From Filimonas lacunae (GTDB taxonomy: Bacteria; Bacteroidota; Bacteroidia; Chitinophagales; Chitinophagaceae), in the NCBI RefSeq assembly GCF_002355595.1, contig NZ_AP017422.1:1612001-1676000 (forward strand): 64,000 nt of DNA. Direction: 5' to 3'. Of the stretch, positions 1-5,839 are shown in pieces. The first letter of the stretch is position 1. Every line of letters starts with the position of its first letter. A model generated the notes under the pieces. That model ran no database searches and was not told where the DNA came from. It saw only the letters and a list, made by a program, of their open reading frames with translations. A program made the translations under genes and the position numbers.

Positions 1-1338
1 TTGCAGGTAATTCAGCTCTTTTTGTTTTGCCAGTTTTTTATTGTTGCGATACAGGAGCATCGCAAAGCTGGCAATAGCCAGTAACAGTAAAGAAGCTATA
101 CCCAGTAACCAGTTCATTAAACGTTGGTTATGGGCAGATAGGGTGGCTTTGGTTTTGGCGGCATCCAGGGCAGCAATCTTCTTTTCGTCTTCGGCCTTAT
201 TGTATTTTATTTCCAGCTCCTGTATGTTCTTTTGCAGTTTGCTTTCGCTAAGGCTGTCGCTTAGTTTGCTGTATTGCTGGCTCCAGTTATAGGCTTCCCG
301 CATATCGCCCAGGCTGGCGTTTACAGCAGCCAGGTGCTGGTATATCATTTTACGGTTATTTACCTCTTTGGTGAGCGTGCCTTCCTGCATCAGTTCCATC
401 AGCAGCGCGCGCGCTGGTCCGTATTGCTTGGATTCCAGCAGTATGTTATACTTTCTAAACACCAGCATCTGTAACAGCTGTTGCTGGTTGAGTTGTTTGG
501 CCATGGCAATGCCTTTGTTTAAGCTGGTCATAGCACTGTCAAACTCATTTACAGTGGTGTAGTATAATGCTTCGTTATAATAGTAGTTGGGAAGGTTTAC
601 AGATTGCGGATAGGGGGCCAGCAGCTTCCATGCCTTATCCAGACATACCCGGGCTTCCGAAGGCTTTTTGTTATAGATGTTATTGCTGGCAGCGGATAAG
701 TAAGCAAACAATAAGCTGGATGAGCTAGGATGTTTGGTTTCCAGCAGCGTAATGGCTTTGTTGTTGTAGGTTTCTGCTTTATCAAAACGTGCATTGTTCA
801 TCAGCAGGGTGGCCAGTTGCGTATAAAAGTGGGCTATCTTTTCATCGTTGCCTGCTTTTTCTGCCAGCGGAATAGCTTTATTTAACCAGGTGTTTACCAC
901 AAAATCATCGCCTTTTTCGTTGCGCAGCATAATGCCATAGTTAAACCACGACATGGACTGATACAAGTATGCTTCCCGTGTGGTAAAGGCAGCCAGTGCC
1001 TGTTGCGCCTGTAAAAAAGCATCGGCAGCCTTAGCGGTGTTAGAAGCAAAGTACAACTGCCCCAGGTAAAAAGGATACAATGCTTTTACATAAGGGGACG
1101 AGCTGCTTAGCGCACGACCTGTTTCCAGAAAAGCAGCGCTTTTAGCTGTGTCTTTACCCCGCCAGTATTCACTGAGTTGAAAGTTAACCCTGGCCCTGGT
1201 GCTGTCGTTTACGGCGTGTTGCAGCACGTGGCCCAGGCTGTCGGAGTATGCGTTTTCATTTAGTGGCACGGATTGCTGTGCCTTGCCTGTGGTAGCTGTT
1301 GTTGCCAGCAACAGCAGTGATCCAAACAATAGCCTCAT
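1..1338 (-). CDS. TPR-containing membrane protein, probable sensor histidine kinase (3' end outside the window)
   Basis: The reading frame starts at ATG 1338-1336 and stays open to the window edge, so the C-terminus is missing. About 446 residues are visible. An N-terminal signal peptide (MRLLFGSLLLLATTATTGKA) is followed by a long helical region with tetratricopeptide-like repeats, a hydrophobic segment near residues 405-425 (NWLLGIASLLLLAIASFAML), then a basic juxtamembrane stretch ending LAKQKELNYLQ. This layout (periplasmic TPRs, one TM helix, coiled coil) matches the TPR histidine kinase at 34620-37163, so a HisKA_2/HATPase module probably follows outside the window. No kinase residue is visible here, so that part is inference. 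A TPR protein feeding another kinase or a LuxR-type regulator is the alternative. Confidence 0.7.
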   Translation of the reverse strand, partial: MRLLFGSLLLLATTATTGKAQQSVPLNENAYSDSLGHVLQHAVNDSTRARVNFQLSEYWRGKDTAKSAAFLETGRALSSSSPYVKALYPFYLGQLYFASNTAKAADAFLQAQQALAAFTTREAYLYQSMSWFNYGIMLRNEKGDDFVVNTWLNKAIPLAEKAGNDEKIAHFYTQLATLLMNNARFDKAETYNNKAITLLETKHPSSSSLLFAYLSAASNNIYNKKPSEARVCLDKAWKLLAPYPQSVNLPNYYYNEALYYTTVNEFDSAMTSLNKGIAMAKQLNQQQLLQMLVFRKYNILLESKQYGPARALLMELMQEGTLTKEVNNRKMIYQHLAAVNASLGDMREAYNWSQQYSKLSDSLSESKLQKNIQELEIKYNKAEDEKKIAALDAAKTKATLSAHNQRLMNWLLGIASLLLLAIASFAMLLYRNNKKLAKQKELNYLQ

Positions 1339-1393
1339 ATGCACTAAAATAAGCATAAAAAAATAAAGTGGAGGATGGGCTGACTACATCATG

Positions 1394-1424
1394 TGTGCAG
1401 GCATGTTAAAATTTAGTAAGTTTG
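1394..1424 (+). promoter_or_regulatory. Probable promoter of the antitoxin gene
   Basis: TAAGTTTG at 1417-1424 matches the Bacteroidota -7 element TAnnTTTG. It is preceded 19 nt upstream by TGTG (1394-1397), one mismatch from the -33 TTTG. The antitoxin ATG at 1429 is so close that the transcript would be leaderless or nearly so. Pattern match only. Confidence 0.4.
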
Positions 1425-1428
1425 AAAT

Positions 1429-1581
1429 ATGCAGCAAGAAGAAGCAGACAAGAGTAAACAGGATACAAAACAGTTGACAGAACTGGAAGAATTTCTATTG
1501 TCAGCACCTACCTTTTCGGAAAAGCAACTTGCTGAAATAGAGAAAACCAGAGTGTACATTAATCAATGGCAAACAAAATAA
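1429..1581 (+). CDS. Small antitoxin of a PIN-domain toxin-antitoxin pair
   Basis: This 50-residue acidic, lysine-rich protein starts at the only ATG in the frame. It ends with the pattern LLSAPTFSEKQLAEIEKTR then INQW, which resembles short Bacteroidota antitoxins encoded immediately before PIN-domain (VapC-like) ribonucleases. The role would be to bind and silence the toxin and repress their shared promoter. The stop codon overlaps the downstream toxin start by 17 nt (second ATG at 1565), the usual translationally coupled arrangement. The toxin is wrecked, so this antitoxin is now an orphan. The family assignment rests on recognised sequence style and gene order; no search was possible. Confidence 0.6.
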   Translation: MQQEEADKSKQDTKQLTELEEFLLSAPTFSEKQLAEIEKTRVYINQWQTK

Positions 1582-1680
1582 TACTGGTTGATGCTTCCAT
1601 TATATTGATCAATCCTTCCCTTTGCCACTCTTAATAAAAAGCACTTCGAGCGTATTGAAAGCTTGGTTGTCATTGAGTAG
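1565..1680 (+). pseudogene. Remnant of a PIN-domain (VapC-like) toxin with internal deletion and frameshift
   Basis: From ATG 1565 the frame reads MANKIILVDASIILIN, the classic PIN N-terminus with the first catalytic Asp in the VDAS motif, then stops after 22 codons (TAA 1631-1633). In another frame, from about 1616 to the TAG at 1678-1680, the DNA reads LPFATLNKKHFERIESLVVI and a final E, which matches the usual PIN C-terminus (LP-x-ATLN-x-x-HFERI). The central roughly 90 residues, with the remaining acidic residues, are absent. This is therefore a VapC-type gene collapsed by an internal deletion that also shifted the frame. It cannot encode an active nuclease. Confidence 0.75.
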
Positions 1681-1797
1681 CATTCATTTTATGCTGCCCT
1701 TGGTGACATGACTTCCATAATGTGGGAGTGAATCACATTATTACATATGTTAAAAAAATGGCAGGCTTTTTGTCTTCACTGGTAGGCTAAAATGAAA

Positions 1798-1821
1798 TTT
1801 CTACCATCAATATGGTAGAAA
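1798..1821. repeat. Perfect inverted repeat, 10-bp arms
   Basis: TTTCTACCAT at 1798-1807 and ATGGTAGAAA at 1812-1821 are exact reverse complements around the 4-nt loop CAAT. A third partial half-site (CGGTAGAATAATGGT) follows from about 1826. The stem is A/T-rich and is not followed by a T-run on the plus strand, so an operator or small RNA hairpin is likelier than a terminator. It lies about 115 bp upstream of the lipoprotein gene at 1934. Confidence 0.45.
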
Positions 1822-1933
1822 AAAACGGTAGAATAATGGTATTGTGTAACGGCAGCCATGCCGGTACTTTTGCTAACATATAAGCAACCTGACACCCTGC
1901 CGCACGTTTTTGATTTTTAGTAAACCAATAAAT

Positions 1934-2350
1934 ATGATGACTATGAAGACTATCAGGGCTTGGGCCGTATTACCTATGCTTGCTATTGCCGTATTATCAG
2001 GCTGTTCCAAAAGTAATGATGACGTTGCTACTACAGATGGGGCATGTTTTGCGGATAAACTGGAACTGAGTAACCCCGTGGTAGAAGACTTACCAAGTTC
2101 GCATTCTGTAATTATCACTTATGATGTGAAGAATACTTCCAGTGAAGATTTTGATATTCAAAAAGGCCATAGGCCTGTTTATGTAAAGGTTTCTGCTACT
2201 ACAACCAGTGATAAAGTGTATACAGAAGAAAATTTGCTTACTGTATCAAGTTTAAGCGCGGGTAGCACTACTTCTACTAAACTGCTGGTTGACTATGGAG
2301 CTGGCAACGCTTATAAAAGCTATAGCATAGATCAAAAAATTTGTAAATAA
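1934..2350 (+). CDS. Small lipoprotein of unknown function
   Basis: The protein has 138 residues from ATG 1934, chosen over the ATG at 1910 because the signal peptide begins there; in-frame ATGs at 1937 and 1943 are also possible. The N-terminus has a hydrophobic segment and the lipobox LSGC, so the mature protein should be lipid-anchored with its first residue Cys. The rest is a Ser/Thr-rich beta-strand-like domain with Cys residues near each end (ACFADK and KICK) that could form a disulfide. No family is recognised. It stands between the toxin remnant and a secreted protein, without clear operon context. Confidence 0.65.
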   Translation: MMTMKTIRAWAVLPMLAIAVLSGCSKSNDDVATTDGACFADKLELSNPVVEDLPSSHSVIITYDVKNTSSEDFDIQKGHRPVYVKVSATTTSDKVYTEENLLTVSSLSAGSTTSTKLLVDYGAGNAYKSYSIDQKICK

Positions 2351-2464
2351 TAAGGAAAGCAGGAGGCATTATTAGCGTACCAGGAACTGTAACAGTAGTT
2401 ACAGTTCCTTTGTAGGTTTAATAACCACCGCTATATAATCATGAAACAATGAAACAATAGCAAT

Positions 2465-3103
2465 ATGAAACCCGGAATGAAACGTATAAAAAGAGTGATG
2501 CTGCCGTTGATGGTAGCATGTTGTATGCTGATGACAGCAGCACAGTTGAAAGCGCAATATGTGCAAAAAGAGAGGGATGATACTATTCGTTTATGGCCTA
2601 AAGGTACTTTTGATACCGTTGCTGCCAGGTACGCGCTGCAGGAGGGTAATGGTACTATTAAAGGAGTGGCGTTTACGCGCCCGAACAAAACTATTTATGG
2701 CAGAACCGGCAAGCGTATTTATGCCAATAAAATAAAAGTAGTGTTGTTTCCTGTAACGCCTTATTTACTGGAATACCTGGATTTAAGAAAAAAGCAGAAT
2801 CCGAAGAAATTAAAGTTTGTGTACTTGTCGCCCGATGCCTATCGTTTCAGGCTGGAAGCTGTTACCAATAGCACCGGTGAGTTTACTTTTCCTAAAATGA
2901 AGCCGGGTAAATATTATATTCAGGGTGTGCTGGGCTGGTATTCCAGCGGATATTACGACCGGTATACAGGTAGCGGTTATAATGGTTATGGAACTACCAA
3001 TTATTATTCCCGTGAATTATATACCACCGATCATTCCGATTTACTGGAGAAGTTTGTAGATGTAGATAATGATGGGCAGGTAGTGGAAGTGAAGCTGAAA
3101 TAA
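2465..3103 (+). CDS. Secreted protein with carboxypeptidase-regulatory-like beta-sandwich
   Basis: A 212-residue product with a signal peptide cleaved after LKA (about residue 29). The region from about residue 60 (GTIKGVAF) to 165 (GEFTFPKMKPGKYYIQGV) has the GxV...TGEFTF...PGxYY layout of carboxypeptidase-regulatory or SpaA-like Greek-key domains. A Tyr/Gly/Ser-rich stretch (YYDRYTGSGYNGYGTTNYY) follows. The final part (FVDVDNDGQVVEVKL) is acidic. It probably acts in the periplasm or at the cell surface, but no activity is recognised. It is monocistronic, followed by a strong hairpin at 3120. Confidence 0.65.
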   Translation: MKPGMKRIKRVMLPLMVACCMLMTAAQLKAQYVQKERDDTIRLWPKGTFDTVAARYALQEGNGTIKGVAFTRPNKTIYGRTGKRIYANKIKVVLFPVTPYLLEYLDLRKKQNPKKLKFVYLSPDAYRFRLEAVTNSTGEFTFPKMKPGKYYIQGVLGWYSSGYYDRYTGSGYNGYGTTNYYSRELYTTDHSDLLEKFVDVDNDGQVVEVKLK

Positions 3104-3119
3104 AATAGTTGCTGTATAA

Positions 3120-3150
3120 ACAAAGCCGCTTCAGTGTGAAGCGGCTTTGT
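3120..3150. terminator. Bidirectional rho-independent terminator
   Basis: Perfect 12-bp stem (ACAAAGCCGCTT / AAGCGGCTTTGT) with a 7-nt loop, between the convergent genes ending at 3103 (+) and 3183 (-). Confidence 0.75.
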
Positions 3151-3182
3151 TGTGTGCTGATGTAAGCAAGTGTGGCTGGTGC

Positions 3183-4226
3183 TTATTGGTTTTTAGGATC
3201 GCTTACAAAATCAATAAGCCGTTGTGGTATTTTTTGCTGCAAACCTCTTTCATTCATCAGCTTCATATAAATAGCGTATTGGTTGGCTGCTTCTTTCTTC
3301 ATCCCCTTTTTTACATACACATCGCCCAGGTTAAAATAGGCTACTTCTCTTTTAGGAAATGTCTTTATCACCTTTGTTAAAAACACTTCGGCCGCAGGCA
3401 GGTTGTTGGCCTGCTCGAAAAAATAGCCGATCTCATTAGCATCTTTAACGGTTTTAGTGGTAATATCTTCTGTGATAAACTCGTCTGCATCTTCCGCAGA
3501 AAACAGGCGGTATAAATAGGGAAAGCTACTTTGAGGAAGTTTGTACAGGCTATCCAGCAGTGCCTTGTATTTATTCGATTTAAAGAAAAGGGATTGTTGA
3601 AAAGCCAGGTGAGCCGTATCAGTGTCGCCTATTGTCTCTGCATCATAATTGCTCATGTTTACACCGGAAGAGGGTTTGTATAAAGTATATGTGTTGGCGT
3701 CAGGCTCTGTGTCATGTGCGTAGCTGCTGGATAGGGTAACATCTAAAAGTGGCCAGCGGATACTGTTTTTAGTGTATAAAAAACGGTAATACTCTATGCG
3801 GTTAAAGGCGTGCGGTCCCCAGGATTGCTGCACTGTAATGGTGTCTTTATGTTCTTTTACTTCACAATAATGCAGGTTGTTACAACCTTCGCAAAACAAG
3901 GCGCGTGCATTAGCAAATTGCAGCCTGTATGTACCGGCTGTTTTTGCATAATAGGCAATGCCTTGTCTGATATGTCCATCGTCATAAGCGTCTCCATTAA
4001 CAAAGTAAGAATGCTTGAAAGAAAGCGTATCGCTTTTTTTGTAAATGATGAAAATTCCGGTTTTATTCTGGGTTTCGGCGGCGCTTACAAAACGGGTAGT
4101 GTCTGTGTCAAATACTTTTGCCATTCTGACCTCATCAGTAAGATTGATAGAGAGTGGCAGTGATTGCTGTTGGGCAAGCACCGGTTGTATGCAAAAGGTC
4201 AATGCTAACAGGAAAAAGGGTTTCAT
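3183..4226 (-). CDS. Secreted protein with C-terminal TPR repeats
   Basis: A 347-residue product beginning with a clear signal peptide (MKPFFLLALTFCIQPVLAQ). Residues about 30-230 form an unrecognised domain that includes a CEGCNN Cys pair. The last roughly 90 residues carry TPR-type helices (NEIGYFFEQANNLPAAEVFL, then VAYFNLGDVYVKKGMKKEAA). This suggests an exported scaffold or binding protein, but no enzyme motif is seen. It is transcribed alone, with terminator hairpins on both sides (3120-3150 and 4279-4312). Confidence 0.6.
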   Translation of the reverse strand: MKPFFLLALTFCIQPVLAQQQSLPLSINLTDEVRMAKVFDTDTTRFVSAAETQNKTGIFIIYKKSDTLSFKHSYFVNGDAYDDGHIRQGIAYYAKTAGTYRLQFANARALFCEGCNNLHYCEVKEHKDTITVQQSWGPHAFNRIEYYRFLYTKNSIRWPLLDVTLSSSYAHDTEPDANTYTLYKPSSGVNMSNYDAETIGDTDTAHLAFQQSLFFKSNKYKALLDSLYKLPQSSFPYLYRLFSAEDADEFITEDITTKTVKDANEIGYFFEQANNLPAAEVFLTKVIKTFPKREVAYFNLGDVYVKKGMKKEAANQYAIYMKLMNERGLQQKIPQRLIDFVSDPKNQ

Positions 4227-4278
4227 GTTTTATAAGTTATCTGACACCTAAATTAAACAAAAGTGCTATATATACATA

Positions 4279-4312
4279 CAAAAGCCAGCCGTTGCTATAC
4301 GGCTGGCTTTTG
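4279..4312. terminator. Rho-independent terminator hairpin
   Basis: Perfect 13-bp stem (CAAAAGCCAGCCG / CGGCTGGCTTTTG) with an 8-nt loop, just downstream of the reverse-strand gene ending at 4335. Confidence 0.75.
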
Positions 4313-4334
4313 TTGCTATGCTATTGGCGGATAT

Positions 4335-5081
4335 TTATTTACCTGCTGCCAGGGCTGCCAGTATTTTTTCAGCTACCAGCTCAGCAGAAGCGGGGTTTTG
4401 ACCGGTGATCAATAAACCGTCCTGTACCGCAAAAGGCTGCCAGTCGTTGCCTTTTTCATATTGTGCGCCATGCTCTTTCAGCATGTCTTCCAGTGAAAAG
4501 GGAGTCATGGCAATAGCGCCACCAGCTTTTTCTTCACTGTTGGTAAAACCGGCCACTTTTTTACCTTTTACCAGGTAGTCGCCATTGGCAGCTTTTACAT
4601 TTTTCAATGCTGCGGGGGCATGACACACCAGGGCTACCGGTTTGTGTTGTGCTGCAAAGGTTTGTATCAGCGCAATGGAAGTCGCATTTTGTGGTAAATC
4701 CCACATAGGGCCGTGGCCACCGGGGTAGAAAATAGCATCATAATCTGCTGCTTTTACGCTTTTCAGTGCAATGGTATGTTTCAGTTGCTCCTGTGCGGCA
4801 GAATCGCCTAAGAATTTTTTAGCCGATGGCGTCAGAAAACTTTCCGAAGTGCTTCTGGGATCGATGGGGGCCTGGCCGCCTTTAGGAGAAGCGATAGTTA
4901 CCTGTATGCCTTGTGCGGTTAATAAGTAATAAGGGGTGGTAAGCTCTTCCAGCCAGATGCCGGTTTTGCCTACGTTTTTTACCTCGCTGAAAGAGGTGAC
5001 TACAAACAGTACTTTTTTAGGGGTGGTTTGACCAAATGCCTGTTGGGTAAGTAATGCCAGTAATACAACTAAATATTTCAT
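4335..5081 (-). CDS. DJ-1/PfpI (Hsp31-like) family protein, exported
   Basis: A 248-residue product from ATG 5081; the GTG at 5096 is less likely. A signal peptide (MKYLVVLLALLTQQAFGQ) suggests periplasmic location. The fold is class I glutamine-amidotransferase-like: the acidic residue of the nucleophile site lies in GIWLEEL, the strand and loop IFYPGGHGPMWDL precede it, and the nucleophile Cys sits in the elbow VCHAPAAL. This is the Hsp31/YajL-like branch, whose members act as chaperones, glyoxalase III or deglycases. It is divergent from a Crp/Fnr regulator that shares the intergenic palindrome at 5148-5163, so it is probably that regulator's target. A second family member is at 42396. Confidence 0.8.
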   Translation of the reverse strand: MKYLVVLLALLTQQAFGQTTPKKVLFVVTSFSEVKNVGKTGIWLEELTTPYYLLTAQGIQVTIASPKGGQAPIDPRSTSESFLTPSAKKFLGDSAAQEQLKHTIALKSVKAADYDAIFYPGGHGPMWDLPQNATSIALIQTFAAQHKPVALVCHAPAALKNVKAANGDYLVKGKKVAGFTNSEEKAGGAIAMTPFSLEDMLKEHGAQYEKGNDWQPFAVQDGLLITGQNPASAELVAEKILAALAAGK

Positions 5082-5095
5082 AACCTGATTTTTCA

Positions 5096-5103
5096 CAAAG
5101 CTA
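5096..5103 (-). promoter_or_regulatory. Candidate -7 promoter element for the DJ-1-like gene
   Basis: The reverse strand reads TAGCTTTG, an exact TAnnTTTG match 15 nt before the ATG at 5081. No good -33 TTTG is found at the right spacing, which fits an activator-dependent promoter. Confidence 0.35.
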
Positions 5104-5147
5104 GATACTGCGTGCCAGCAGGGGAAGGAGGTGTGTCACAGATTTGG

Positions 5148-5163
5148 TGTGATGTACATCACA
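5148..5163. promoter_or_regulatory. CRP-like operator palindrome
   Basis: TGTGATGTACATCACA is a perfect 16-bp palindrome and matches the classical CRP consensus TGTGA-N6-TCACA. It lies between the divergent DJ-1-like gene and the Crp/Fnr gene that starts at 5198. An outward-facing TCACA-N7-TGTGA arrangement (5136-5152) overlaps its left half. It is a likely binding site of the adjacent Crp/Fnr protein. Confidence 0.6.
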
Positions 5164-5197
5164 GATATGGGCTATTTTAGCAGCTAAATAAAGCAGT

Positions 5198-5761
5198 ATG
5201 AGTAGCGGCCTCAGAAAGCAATTTGAGGAATTTATTGAGTTAACAAATGCGGAGTTTGATTATATCTTATCGCATTTTCAGGTGAAAAAGTTCAAAAAGC
5301 ACGCTATCATCATTCAGCCGGGCGATGCGGTATACCTGGAATATTTTGTGGAAAAGGGATTACTCAAAACATTCACTATAGATAATGATGGCAAAGAATA
5401 CATTTTGCAGTTTGCCATGGAAAACTGGTGGGTTTCTGATTACCAGGCTTATCAAACTGGTGAAAGGGCTATTTATACCATTCAATGTTTAGAGGATGTA
5501 GAGTTGTTGTGCCTGAGCCAGCAGGACAGGAATAAACTATATGAAGAGATGCCGAAGTTTGAACGTTTTGCCCGTTTAAAGGTTACTTCGGGCTTTTTGC
5601 ATACACAAAAGCGGGTGATGGCCTTGCTGCAAAATGATACCTTATCACGTTATAAACAATTGCTGGAGCAATATCCTTCGTTGTTTCAACGGGTGCCTAA
5701 ATCAATGATTGCAGCTTACCTGGGTGTGTCCAGGGAAACCTTAAGCAGGTTGCAGATATAA
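5198..5761 (+). CDS. Crp/Fnr family transcriptional regulator
   Basis: A 187-residue product, slightly shorter than classical Crp (about 210). Residues about 20-110 form a cyclic-nucleotide-binding-like beta barrel (IIQPGDAVYLEYFVEKGLLK). The dimerisation helix follows, and the C-terminal winged helix-turn-helix ends with IAAYLGVSRETLSRLQI, the Crp recognition-helix pattern. The Arg and Glu that contact cAMP are not evident, so the effector may differ or be absent, as is common in Bacteroidota. No Cys cluster for an Fe-S centre is seen. It probably regulates itself and the divergent DJ-1-like gene through the palindrome 35 bp upstream. Confidence 0.85.
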   Translation: MSSGLRKQFEEFIELTNAEFDYILSHFQVKKFKKHAIIIQPGDAVYLEYFVEKGLLKTFTIDNDGKEYILQFAMENWWVSDYQAYQTGERAIYTIQCLEDVELLCLSQQDRNKLYEEMPKFERFARLKVTSGFLHTQKRVMALLQNDTLSRYKQLLEQYPSLFQRVPKSMIAAYLGVSRETLSRLQI

Positions 5762-5778
5762 TATCAACAATAACACAT

Positions 5779-5822
5779 AAAAAGAGGGCGTCTTCTACAA
5801 AAATAGAAAACGCCCTCTTTTT
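5779..5822. terminator. Bidirectional rho-independent terminator
   Basis: AAAAAGAGGGCG at 5779-5790 pairs exactly with CGCCCTCTTTTT at 5811-5822. It separates the convergent Crp/Fnr and TonB-receptor genes. Confidence 0.75.
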
Positions 5823-5839
5823 ATGTATTCAATTTGTTA

